DNA from: Thermodesulfovibrio sp.
GTDB taxonomy: Bacteria; Nitrospirota; Thermodesulfovibrionia; Thermodesulfovibrionales; Thermodesulfovibrionaceae
Length of the DNA: 26,308 bases
Direction: 5' to 3'
NCBI GenBank assembly: GCA_026415995.1
Contig: JAOAGB010000102.1
Location: 1 to 26,308, forward strand
Part shown: positions 9,015 through 16,358 of the stretch, in pieces
Layout of the letters: every line of letters starts with the position of its first letter
Position numbering within the stretch: the stretch's first letter is position 1
The notes under the pieces: model-generated
The model's input: the letters and a program-made list of their open reading frames with translations, nothing else
Told to the model about the DNA's origin: nothing
Databases searched by the model: none
Translations under genes and position numbers: made by a program

Positions 9015-10361
9015 ATGTTTACTGTAGTCATAGTCGGCAGACCAAATGTTGGTAAATCAACATTATTTAATAGAATGATCAAGTCTGAAGAAAAGCTAAA
9101 GGCAATAACAGATAAACTTCCTGGTGTAACAAGAGATATAAACTATGGAATTTCAAAATGGGATGAAAAGGAATTTAGCGTTGTTGATACAGGAGGATTT
9201 TTTCCTGAAGAAAAAGCAGAAAACATAATTCAAAAGCAAATGCTTGAACAGGTAGAAATGGCAATACAAGAAGCAGACTTAATAATTCACCTACTTGATG
9301 GGAAAGAGGGGCTAATGCCCTTTGATTTAGAGATTGCAAGGAAGCTTAGAGAAACAGGAAAGAATATTATTTGGGTTATTAATAAAATTGATGATCCGTC
9401 TAAGTTAAATAGATTATACGATTTTTATGCCTTGGGAACGGAAGAATTTTTTCCAATTTCTGCCATCACAGGATATGGTTTTGAAGAATTTATGGATAAA
9501 ATTTCCGAGAAAGTTCCTGATGCATCAAAAATAAAAGAAGAAAAAGAGCAAATTCCTAAGATTGCCATAGTTGGTCGGCCGAATGTTGGTAAATCAACTA
9601 TAATGAATTCTTTACTCGGCAAGAAAAGAATGATTGTAAGTCCTATCCCAGGAACTACAAGAGATGCAGTTGATGCATTATGTACGTATTATGGGAGAAA
9701 ATACTTGCTTGTAGATACAGCAGGAATAAAAAGACTTTCCTATTACAAGAAAGATACATCACATTCAGTGTTTGTAGAAAAATTATCCTATTTTAAAGCT
9801 TTAAGAAGCATAGAAAGAGCTGACGTGGTAGTGCTTGTTATTGATGCTACAGAGGGAATAGTTAATCAAGATCAAAAAATTGCAGGAATCGTTTCAGAAC
9901 AAAAAAAAGGATTAATAGTTTTAATAAATAAGTGGGATTTAATTCCTGTTGAAGAAAGAGATAAAAAAGCTAAATTTTTCTCAAACGAAATAAAACGGAA
10001 ATTTTGGTTTATTGAATATGTGCCTTATCTAACTGTATCAGCGATAGATAAGACAAGAGTTACTAAAATCTTCCCTATAGTTGATGAAATTCTGGAAGAA
10101 TACAAAAAAAGAGTATCAACGGCAGAATTAAATAAACTTTTTAATGAAAAAATTAAAGACGTTATATTATCATCTGGAGGAAAAGAACTGAAATTTTATT
10201 ATATAACTCAAGTGGATAAGGAACCGCCTGTTTTTGTTATTTTTGTTAATGACCAGTCATTAGTTAAACAAAATCATAAAAAGTTTATTGAGAGACTTAT
10301 AAGAGAAAATTTTAATTTCAGATACATTCCCATAGAAATAAAATTCAAACAAAGAAAATAA
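9015..10361 (+). CDS. der: Ribosome biogenesis GTPase Der (EngA)
   Basis: Der is an essential double GTPase that helps assemble the 50S ribosomal subunit. The 448 residues contain two complete G domains, each opening with the P-loop GRPNVGKST (residues about 8 and 187), with DTGG and DTAG switch II motifs and NKID and NKWD base-recognition motifs. The last 80 or so residues form the KH-like domain (PPVFVIFVNDQSLVKQNHKKFIE). An AAGGAG Shine-Dalgarno lies five bases before the ATG, and the gap from the ntrX-like gene is 12 bases, so it is probably the last gene of that operon. Linkage with a two-component system looks incidental. Confidence 0.97.
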   Translation: MFTVVIVGRPNVGKSTLFNRMIKSEEKLKAITDKLPGVTRDINYGISKWDEKEFSVVDTGGFFPEEKAENIIQKQMLEQVEMAIQEADLIIHLLDGKEGLMPFDLEIARKLRETGKNIIWVINKIDDPSKLNRLYDFYALGTEEFFPISAITGYGFEEFMDKISEKVPDASKIKEEKEQIPKIAIVGRPNVGKSTIMNSLLGKKRMIVSPIPGTTRDAVDALCTYYGRKYLLVDTAGIKRLSYYKKDTSHSVFVEKLSYFKALRSIERADVVVLVIDATEGIVNQDQKIAGIVSEQKKGLIVLINKWDLIPVEERDKKAKFFSNEIKRKFWFIEYVPYLTVSAIDKTRVTKIFPIVDEILEEYKKRVSTAELNKLFNEKIKDVILSSGGKELKFYYITQVDKEPPVFVIFVNDQSLVKQNHKKFIERLIRENFNFRYIPIEIKFKQRK

Positions 10362-10368
10362 TATTTTA

Positions 10369-10377
10369 TGGTAAAAT
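10369..10377 (+). promoter_or_regulatory. Extended -10 element before the epimerase gene
   Basis: TGGTAAAAT matches an extended -10 (TG-n-TAnAAT). The hexamer ends eight bases before the ATG at 10386. No good -35 and no Shine-Dalgarno are seen, so a leaderless transcript is inferred. Confidence 0.4.
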
Positions 10378-10385
10378 ATTAAACT

Positions 10386-11357
10386 ATGCAAACAATTTTA
10401 GTTACAGGTAGCGCTGGTTTTATTGGTTGGGCAACATGTAATTTACTTTTACAAAATGCTTTTGTAGTGATAGGCATTGATAATATAAATGATTATTATG
10501 ATCCTAAAATAAAGGAGTTGAGACTTAGCGGTCTGAAAAAATATGAAAATTTTATTTTCTACAAAGGTGATATAGAAGATATAGAAACATTGAGGAGAAT
10601 TTTTAAAAGTCATAATATAGATGCGATTATAAATCTTGCTGCAAGAGCAGGGGTGAGAGCTTCTGTAGAAAATCCATGGGGCTATCTCGACACAAATGTA
10701 AAGGGAACAATTAATTTGCTTGAATGTTCAAAGGAATATAACATAAAAACTTTTGTATTGGCATCAACATCAAGTGTTTATGGTTATACTGAAAAGATTC
10801 CATTTCATGTTTCAGATTTTACTGATAAGCCCCTTGCACCATATCCTGCCTCAAAAAAAGCTGCAGAGCTTTTTTGTTATAGTTATCACTACTTATATGG
10901 CATAAATACAATAATTCCAAGATATTTCACTGTTTATGGACCTTTTGGAAGACCAGATATGAGCATTTTTCGTTTTATCAAAAAAATAGACAACGATGAA
11001 CCAATAACTGTATATGGTGATGGAAAACAAAAGAGGGATTTTACATTTATAGAAGATATAGCTTATGCAACTGTTTTGTGCCTTAAGCTTGATGGTTATA
11101 AAATTTTAAATCTCGGGAATGACAGACCAGTGGAGCTTATTTATGTAATAAATTTAATAGAAGAACAATTGAACAAGAGGGCAAAAATAGAATGGAAGGA
11201 TAGACATCCCGCTGATATTTATGCAACTTGGGCTGATTTAACTGAGGCAAAACAATATATAGGCTGGTCACCAAAAATTTCCATTGAAGAGGGTATAAAG
11301 AAAACCGTTCAATGGTATAAGGAAAACAGGGAGTTGTTAAAAGACATAAAAATTTAA
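10386..11357 (+). CDS. NAD-dependent nucleotide-sugar epimerase (UDP-glucuronate 4-epimerase-like)
   Basis: This 323-residue extended short-chain dehydrogenase has an NAD-binding GSAGFIG at residues 8-14, the LASTSSVYG serine/threonine motif at about 125-133 and the catalytic Tyr153-x-x-x-Lys157 pair in APYPASKKAAE. The segment IDNINDYYDPKIKELRL after the second strand and PRYFTVYGPFGRPDMS are typical of UDP-glucuronate 4-epimerases, which make UDP-galacturonate for cell-surface glycans. Other UDP-sugar epimerases share this fold, so the substrate is moderately certain. The gene stands alone with a universal stress gene 12 bases downstream, not in a polysaccharide cluster. Confidence 0.85.
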   Translation: MQTILVTGSAGFIGWATCNLLLQNAFVVIGIDNINDYYDPKIKELRLSGLKKYENFIFYKGDIEDIETLRRIFKSHNIDAIINLAARAGVRASVENPWGYLDTNVKGTINLLECSKEYNIKTFVLASTSSVYGYTEKIPFHVSDFTDKPLAPYPASKKAAELFCYSYHYLYGINTIIPRYFTVYGPFGRPDMSIFRFIKKIDNDEPITVYGDGKQKRDFTFIEDIAYATVLCLKLDGYKILNLGNDRPVELIYVINLIEEQLNKRAKIEWKDRHPADIYATWADLTEAKQYIGWSPKISIEEGIKKTVQWYKENRELLKDIKI

Positions 11358-11369
11358 GGAGGTCACAAT

Positions 11370-11789
11370 ATGCAGAGAATTTTAGTAGCTCACGATGGTT
11401 CAAAGGCTTCTGACAAAGCATTAAGAAAGGCGCTTGAAATTGCACTTAGTATGAATTCATCTCTTACTGTACTGGCAGTTGTTCCCGAACTTTACCTTAC
11501 AGAACTATCAGATGCAGACAGACAAAGAATAACAGAAGTACTTACAAGAGAAACAGAAGATACTATGGAAAGAATAAGGAAATCTCTATCTGGAAAGCCC
11601 ATTGAAATAAAATTTCTTGTAAGACAAGGAGATCCAGCCGAGAAAATACTTGAGACTGCACATAAAATGAAAGTGGACCTTATTGTTACAGGTTCACATG
11701 GTAAGCATGGTACGAAAAAATTTCTCATTGGAAGTGTTTCTGCTAAGGTTGTGGAATACTCTAAGTGTCCTGTTCTTGTGGTAAAATAG
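11370..11789 (+). CDS. Universal stress protein, UspA family
   Basis: The 139-residue cytoplasmic protein starts MQRILVAHDGSKASDKALRKA and ends with the nucleotide-binding motif of ATP-binding members, G-x2-G-x9-GS, visible as GSHGKHGTKKFLIGS, followed by the typical strand VVEYSKCPVLVVK. ATP binding is therefore likely. A strong AAGGAGG Shine-Dalgarno precedes the ATG, in contrast to the upstream epimerase. Its last 29 bases overlap the 3' end of the histidine kinase gene on the other strand. The specific stress is unknown. Confidence 0.93.
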   Translation: MQRILVAHDGSKASDKALRKALEIALSMNSSLTVLAVVPELYLTELSDADRQRITEVLTRETEDTMERIRKSLSGKPIEIKFLVRQGDPAEKILETAHKMKVDLIVTGSHGKHGTKKFLIGSVSAKVVEYSKCPVLVVK

Positions 11790-12840
11790 CCGCAGGGAAA
11801 TATATTTTAACCGTTGTTCCTAAATCTGGTTGACTTTCTATTTCAACAGAGCCATCATGCATTTCAATTATATTTTTAACTGATGTTAACCCTATCCCGA
11901 ATTTTTGAGGATTAGTTGAAAAAAATGGCTCAAAACACTTTTTTAAGACATGATAATTCATTCCGTATCCAGAATCTTTAACTGACAATAAAACTTTAGA
12001 GCCGACCTTATCTGTTGAAATCCATATGGTTCCTTTTTTTTGAATAGCCTCCGTTGCGTTGCTAACTAATTCTATTAATATTTCTCTAATTTGCATTATA
12101 TTGCCTTTTATTATAGGAGAATCCTTACTCAGTGAAATTTTTAATTCTATATCCTTACATGAAACAATATCATTTAACGTATTTTTCATAGATATTAAAA
12201 GATAATTTAAATCGAAAACATTTTCTTCATAATTCGAGATTTTTAATTTTTCTAATGATTTACTGAAATTTATTCCTCGCTCTATTATTTTTATGAGTTT
12301 TATAAATTTATTTTTTATGTTTTCATCTTTTACTTCTTTCATTAAAATTTGTGAGAACCCATATATACCAGTAAAAATATTATTAAGATGATGACAAAAA
12401 TTATTTAAAATAGAGTTAACCGTTTGTACTTTAATAGTTTGTGAAAATTTCTCCTTTGAAACTTTTTGTTCTGTTATTTCTTTACCAATTTCAAATACTG
12501 CTTTTTTGCCATTTGTTAAAGTAATTGGAATGCCTGTCAGTAAAAAGTATCTGCCTTCAGCTGTTTTTTTCTCAATTTTTTCTATTTTATTCGTGTGAAA
12601 GACTTTAATACAAGGACAATCTGGGCAAGGTGAGTTTCTATGATGCCAAAGAGAATAACACTTTTTTCCTAAAATCTCGTCATATTTTTTACCCAGTCTT
12701 TCGCAGTAGATTTTATTTGCCCACAAGATATTACATTCTTCGTCCATTATTGATAAATTATCTTCTATAGCATTGAAAATCTGAATTAAGCTTTCATTCT
12801 TTAAAATTGAATTAATTAAATCTTCAAATTGTCCATACAA
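11761..12840 (-). CDS. Soluble PAS-domain sensor histidine kinase
   Basis: This 359-residue kinase has no membrane segment. An N-terminal PAS domain (about 18-125) contains a cysteine group, Cys61 and then PCPDCPC with Cys72, Cys75 and Cys77. The phosphoacceptor region reads FCHHLNNIFTGIYGFSQIL, with His150 aligned to the histidine of the common HDFNN-type box. The HATPase domain shows ELVSNATEAI, KDSGYGM, FEPFFST and FGIGLTSVKNII. The start is a TTG at 12840 that overlaps the end of the CBS-GGDEF gene by 17 bases, so the two are coupled. No response regulator lies beside it, so it is an orphan here. The cysteine group could bind a metal or sense redox; this type of PAS is known but its ligand is not clear. 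Confidence 0.85.
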   Translation of the reverse strand: MYGQFEDLINSILKNESLIQIFNAIEDNLSIMDEECNILWANKIYCERLGKKYDEILGKKCYSLWHHRNSPCPDCPCIKVFHTNKIEKIEKKTAEGRYFLLTGIPITLTNGKKAVFEIGKEITEQKVSKEKFSQTIKVQTVNSILNNFCHHLNNIFTGIYGFSQILMKEVKDENIKNKFIKLIKIIERGINFSKSLEKLKISNYEENVFDLNYLLISMKNTLNDIVSCKDIELKISLSKDSPIIKGNIMQIREILIELVSNATEAIQKKGTIWISTDKVGSKVLLSVKDSGYGMNYHVLKKCFEPFFSTNPQKFGIGLTSVKNIIEMHDGSVEIESQPDLGTTVKIYFPAAILPQEQDT

Positions 12841-13687
12841 CTCGATCTTTCCCTTCTTTTTTTGCTTGGTACATTGCTTTGTCAGCCTTATCTATGGCAT
12901 TATAAAGATTTTCCTCGGAATTATAAATGCAGGCACCTATACTTACTGTCACATTCAGTGATTCATAGCCGGAAATTTTAATCTTTTTTATCTCATTCCT
13001 TAATCTATCTCCAATTATGGGTAGATATTTTTCTTCACATCTATATAATATAACAAGGAATTCTTCCCCTCCATATCTTATTACTTCATCATAACTTTTT
13101 ACAGACTTTTTTAGAGATTTTGCTATCTCTTTTAAAACTACATCTCCTATTGAATGACCATATTTGTCATTTATTTTCTTGAAGTTATCAATATCAAGCA
13201 TTAATACACCCAGTTTAACCTTAGTTTTTTCAATCTTAGCTCTTATTATATCAAGATACATCCTATTGTTTATTTGAGTAAGTGGATCAGTAAATATTAT
13301 ACTGGGAAAATGTCTCAATAGGTCTCTCATACTTAAAATTCCCACCAATTTTTTTTCTTTATTTATAACAGGAAGGTGACTAATATTATTCTTATTCATT
13401 AAATGCATAGCTGTCATTAAATTTTGATTTGGCTTTATGGTAATTAGGTTTTTATCTTTTTTATCTAATTTGAGCAGAATTTCTTTTATTTTATTTGTAC
13501 TTAAATTTAAGGAAAAAATTTTAGGAATATCTCTAAGAGTAAATATTTGAAGGGGAATATTATCTCCATTTACTATTACAATACTTCCTATTCCTCTTTG
13601 AGATAATAATTCGACAAGATCTGTTATGGAATTTTCCAAGGATAGAGTATATACTTGAGTTATCATGGCATTTTTTACTGATAGCAT
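12824..13687 (-). CDS. CBS-pair diguanylate cyclase (GGDEF, active-site GGEEF)
   Basis: The 287-residue protein joins two CBS motifs (about residues 5-125), which usually bind adenine nucleotides, to a GGDEF domain (about 130-287) that makes cyclic di-GMP from two GTP. The active loop is RYGGEEF (206-210), a functional variant. The inhibitory I-site position reads KSYD (197-200) instead of RxxD, so product inhibition may be weak. I choose the ATG at 13687, which has GGAG six bases upstream; a TTG four codons earlier overlaps that Shine-Dalgarno and has none of its own. It overlaps the PAS kinase by 17 bases. The energy state of the cell may thus tune c-di-GMP; that is inferred from the CBS family. 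Confidence 0.88.
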   Translation of the reverse strand: MLSVKNAMITQVYTLSLENSITDLVELLSQRGIGSIVIVNGDNIPLQIFTLRDIPKIFSLNLSTNKIKEILLKLDKKDKNLITIKPNQNLMTAMHLMNKNNISHLPVINKEKKLVGILSMRDLLRHFPSIIFTDPLTQINNRMYLDIIRAKIEKTKVKLGVLMLDIDNFKKINDKYGHSIGDVVLKEIAKSLKKSVKSYDEVIRYGGEEFLVILYRCEEKYLPIIGDRLRNEIKKIKISGYESLNVTVSIGACIYNSEENLYNAIDKADKAMYQAKKEGKDRVVWTI

Positions 13688-13716
13688 AAAGCTCTCCAAG
13701 ATTTAAGCATTAAAAA

Positions 13717-13746
13717 ATAATATCAATTTGTTTAATATATAGTCAA
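13717..13746 (-). promoter_or_regulatory. Promoter of the CBS-GGDEF / PAS kinase operon
   Basis: On the minus strand, TTGACT (13746-13741), an 18-base spacer and TATTAT (13722-13717) lie about 29 bases before the ATG at 13687. It overlaps the divergent tRNA promoter, so the two may compete for RNA polymerase. Confidence 0.6.
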
Positions 13747-13757
13747 TTTGCTATAAT
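13728..13757 (+). promoter_or_regulatory. Promoter of tRNA-Arg
   Basis: TTGTTT (13728-13733), an 18-base spacer and a perfect TATAAT (13752-13757) end seven bases before the first base of the tRNA at 13765. The short distance leaves almost no 5' leader. Confidence 0.6.
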
Positions 13758-13764
13758 TTTTTAA

Positions 13765-13838
13765 GCCCCCTTAGCTCAGTAGGATAGAGCACAGGTTTCC
13801 TAAACCTGGTGTCGCAGGTTCGATTCCTGCAGGGGGCA
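13765..13838 (+). tRNA. tRNA-Arg (anticodon CCU)
   Basis: The 74-base gene folds into a full cloverleaf: acceptor GCCCCCT with AGGGGGC, D arm GCTC/GAGC, anticodon stem CAGGT/ACCTG with loop TTCCTAA and anticodon CCT at 13799-13801, variable loop GTGTC, T arm GCAGG-TTCGATT-CCTGC and discriminator A. The 3' CCA is not encoded and must be added after transcription. It would read AGG codons, which are frequent in AT-rich genes. No intrinsic terminator hairpin follows it. Confidence 0.97.
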
Positions 13839-13894
13839 TTTGCATTTTAATATTATATTCTAAAATAAAAATTTCTCTCTTTTTTCTCTCTATC

Positions 13895-13903
13895 TGTTAT
13901 AAT
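13895..13903 (+). promoter_or_regulatory. Extended -10 promoter of the selenoprotein operon
   Basis: TGTTATAAT is a perfect extended -10 (TG-n-TATAAT); no clear -35 is seen, which extended -10 promoters tolerate. Start of transcription would be near 13910, leaving a leader of about 20 bases that carries AGGGAG seven bases before the ATG at 13932. Confidence 0.5.
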
Positions 13904-13931
13904 TGTTTTAAAATAATTAGGGAGATGCGTA

Positions 13932-14534
13932 ATGAAAATGATTAAAAAATTTTTTATTGTTCTTGTTATCTTATTTTTTTATCAATCCTCCTTATATGCT
14001 GAACAGAGATATAATTTACCTATTGATAACTCGCCTTTTATAGGGACTGAAAATGCGTCAGTTACTATAATAGAATTTATCGATTACCAATGACCTCATT
14101 GTGTTGAGGTCGGTCCGACCATTGACGGATTAGTAAAGGAGTTCGAAGGTAAAATTAAACTTGTTATAAAATTTTTTCCATATCGCTATAGAGATTATGC
14201 AAGAATAGCTGCTGAAGCTGCAGTAGAAGCATGGAAACAAGGAAAGTTTGCTGAAATGCATGATTTATTAATAAAAAGATCACCAAGGCTTGATAGAGAA
14301 TCACTTATAGGTTATGCAAAGGAATTAAATATGGATATTAATAAATTTATAGAAGCGATAGATAAACAGAAAGGAGCATCTATAATTGAGAGAGATTTAA
14401 ACCTTGCAAAAGAACTTGATTTATATATAACTCCAGCTTTTTATATTAACGGTATAAAGGTTCTTGGAGTGAGAGATAAAGAATATTTTAAGGAAATCAT
14501 CTTTAAGGAGCTTGAAAATGCTAAGAAGAAGTAG
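13932..14534 (+). CDS. DsbA-like thiol-disulfide oxidoreductase, predicted selenoprotein (U-P-H-C active site)
   Basis: Reading the in-frame TGA at 14091-14093 as selenocysteine gives one uninterrupted 200-residue protein. It has a signal peptide (residues 1-23, ending SSLYA), the DsbA-type entry VTIIEFIDYQ and then Sec54-Pro-His-Cys57 where relatives have CPxC. The helical insertion and a cis-proline loop (YITPAFYINGIKV, Pro168) follow in the same frame. It should act in the periplasm as a thiol oxidoreductase or disulfide isomerase. AGGGAG lies seven bases before the ATG. The stop at 14534 overlaps the cytochrome c peroxidase start by 17 bases. The TGA replaces exactly the catalytic Cys, codons stay intact on both sides, and a SECIS-like hairpin follows. 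A nonsense mutation is the alternative; without Sec insertion only a 53-residue peptide would be made. Confidence 0.88.
14103..14126 (+). promoter_or_regulatory. Predicted bacterial SECIS element
   Basis: The RNA can fold as GUUGAGGUC (14103-14111), loop GGUCC (14112-14116), GACC (14117-14120), bulged A (14121) and UUGAC (14122-14126): nine pairs with two G-U wobbles. The loop contains GGUC and begins 18 bases after the UGA. In E. coli fdhF, as I recall it, the stem also has one bulged base (a U, on its other strand), the loop is GGUC(U) and the spacing is the same. The stretch 14092-14128 is 21 of 37 G or C in otherwise AT-rich DNA and uses codons such as GTC, CCG and ACC that are uncommon nearby, suggesting selection on RNA structure. 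Confidence 0.75.
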
Positions 14535-15600
14535 CATTTTAATTCTTTTTTTATGTGTATTGGCTCTATTATTCAATGCTGAATGCTTTGCTTTTGAAAA
14601 AAATAAAAAAAAGATTGAACCCTTAACAACTGTTCCGATACCAAAGGATAATCCCATGTTTCAGGAAAAAATTGAACTCGGTAAAAAACTTTTTTTTGAT
14701 CGAAGACTTTCAGGAGATGGCACAACAAGCTGTGCAAGCTGTCATGATCCTGAAAAAGCATTCACCGATGCATCTGAAATATCTTTAAGTTATCCGACTA
14801 CGAGAAATTTTAGAAATGCACCAACTCTCATAAATTCTGCCTATGCTAAACATCTTTTTTGGGATGGAAGGGCAAAGACTTTGGAAGAACAAGCAGAGTT
14901 TCCTATTATGTCACCCTTTGAAATGAATCAAAATCTTGATTTTGTGGAAGAAGAAATTAGAGTAGTACCTGAATATAGAGAGGCATTTAAAAAGATTTTT
15001 GGTCAAGATGTGAATATTAAATTGATTGCCAAAGCAATTGCTGCATTTGAGAGGACCCTTGTATCTAAAAATGCTCCCATAGACAGGTATCTTAAAGGAC
15101 AAAAGAGTGCATTATCAACAGAAGCTAAAAAAGGTCTTAAAATATTTACAGGTAAAGGAAAGTGCATTGAATGCCATTATGGTTCTTACTTGAGTGATCA
15201 AAAGTTTCATGCTCTCATGGTTCCTGAAAATCCAAAATATGCAAATGAAGAGAAATTTATTGTCACAAGAAGATATGTTGCCAAGATAAATAAGTATCCC
15301 GATTACATGAACATAAAAGAAGATTTGGGTAGATACTTTAAAACAAAAAAACAGAGAGATTATAAGGCATTTAAAACACCTACATTGCGAGAAGTTGCCA
15401 AGACTGCCCCATATATGCATAATGGCATATTTAAAAACCTTGATGAAGTGATAGAGTTCTTCAACAAAGGTGGAGGAAAGGGTAATAAAGCTTTGAAACC
15501 ACTTAATTTAACCGAAGATGAAAAGAGTGCTTTAAAAACATTTCTTCTTGAAGCTTTATCTGGAGAGGATTTGAAAATAAAACCTCCAGAAATACCATAA
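14518..15600 (+). CDS. Periplasmic di-haem cytochrome c peroxidase (CcpA/MauG family)
   Basis: This enzyme reduces hydrogen peroxide to water with electrons from c-type cytochromes. The 360-residue protein has a signal peptide (to about residue 25, ECFA) and two haem c sites, CASCH (Cys72, Cys75, His76) and CIECH (Cys216, Cys219, His220), plus the conserved MSPFEMN and the C-terminal TPTLREVAKTAPYMHNG. I choose the ATG at 14518: AAGGAG lies seven bases before it, while a TTG at 14512 is only one base from that Shine-Dalgarno. The start lies inside the end of the selenoprotein gene, so the two are coupled; the partner may keep the haem-site cysteines reduced or protect against oxidants. MauG-type protein modification is a less likely alternative. 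Confidence 0.92.
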   Translation: MLRRSSILILFLCVLALLFNAECFAFEKNKKKIEPLTTVPIPKDNPMFQEKIELGKKLFFDRRLSGDGTTSCASCHDPEKAFTDASEISLSYPTTRNFRNAPTLINSAYAKHLFWDGRAKTLEEQAEFPIMSPFEMNQNLDFVEEEIRVVPEYREAFKKIFGQDVNIKLIAKAIAAFERTLVSKNAPIDRYLKGQKSALSTEAKKGLKIFTGKGKCIECHYGSYLSDQKFHALMVPENPKYANEEKFIVTRRYVAKINKYPDYMNIKEDLGRYFKTKKQRDYKAFKTPTLREVAKTAPYMHNGIFKNLDEVIEFFNKGGGKGNKALKPLNLTEDEKSALKTFLLEALSGEDLKIKPPEIP

Positions 15601-15620
15601 ATATTTAATTAGGAGGAGAT

Positions 15621-16358
15621 ATGAAAATTGAAGAAGTAATAAAGGAAAAACCTCATTTGCAAAGTCCCATTGAGCTTTATGGTAGAATTAGAACCTTTAT
15701 AGATCAATGTAAAAGGGAAAAAGACAGGGTAAAACTCGACAGTGACATTTCATTGATTGATATTGTCATTAAAACATTCTCCTCTGTATTCCATATTCCC
15801 TATGAATCATTGACTTTTCTAAAAGATGAAATTTTAAAATCTGGTAAAGACCCTATAAAGGAACCAACTACTTTATGGTCTCTTCCTATTCAAAGTGAAG
15901 AGCTTTCAAAAGAAGAAATTGAAAGGATGCTTTTCATAATAAGTAAGCCTCTATTTGTATTTTTAAGAAGGGAAGGGCAGCAGGCATCATTTATGGAAAA
16001 TGGTAAATGTCCTATCTGTGGAACCGATTCATCTCTTTCAATGATCACAGAAAATAACGAAAGAATAATGATTTGTCCTTTATGTGAACATGGTGGTAGT
16101 TTTTTTAGAATCGGATGTTCTTATTGTTTCAATAAAGATTCAAGTAAAATTGAGATACTTCTTGATGATGAAGACATAAGAGTAGAGTTATGTCTTGAAT
16201 GTAATACTTACATAAAAAGTTTTAAAGAAACTCATTACATAAAATATAAAGATCCATTTTTAATTGACTTGGTTAGTTTACCTCTTGATATAATAGCTCA
16301 AAGAAAAGGATATATAAGAAGGTCTCCAAATATTCTGGGATTAAGAATAATAGAGTAA
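15621..16358 (+). CDS. fdhE: FdhE-like formate dehydrogenase accessory protein
   Basis: FdhE is a cytoplasmic rubredoxin-like protein needed to mature respiratory formate dehydrogenases before export. This 245-residue version is shorter than the E. coli protein (about 309) but keeps four CxxC pairs: C130/C133 (KCPICG), C152/C155 (ICPLCEHGG), C166/C169 (GCSYC) and C191/C194 (CLECNTYIK), and the final DIIAQRKGYIRRSPNILG. The N-terminal third is poorly conserved. An AGGAGG Shine-Dalgarno precedes the ATG, and the stop shares one base with the MoeA start (TAATG). No formate dehydrogenase subunit is in the window; its presence elsewhere is inferred. Many such enzymes contain selenocysteine, which fits the selenoprotein two genes upstream. 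Confidence 0.85.
   Translation: MKIEEVIKEKPHLQSPIELYGRIRTFIDQCKREKDRVKLDSDISLIDIVIKTFSSVFHIPYESLTFLKDEILKSGKDPIKEPTTLWSLPIQSEELSKEEIERMLFIISKPLFVFLRREGQQASFMENGKCPICGTDSSLSMITENNERIMICPLCEHGGSFFRIGCSYCFNKDSSKIEILLDDEDIRVELCLECNTYIKSFKETHYIKYKDPFLIDLVSLPLDIIAQRKGYIRRSPNILGLRIIE

Noticed and set aside
14091..14093. TGA as a plain nonsense mutation making a DsbA pseudogene
   Set aside because: The stop falls exactly on the catalytic Cys, no other lesion is present in 200 codons, and a SECIS-like hairpin follows at the right distance. It remains the alternative if Sec machinery is absent.
14092..14111. Perfect 7-bp hairpin as an intrinsic terminator
   Set aside because: No T run follows and it lies within the coding frame just at the UGA; it is better explained as part of the Sec decoding region.
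14256..14534. Separate 92-residue protein starting at the internal ATG
   Set aside because: It begins in the middle of the DsbA helical domain with no signal peptide, active site or Shine-Dalgarno; it is the tail of the selenoprotein.
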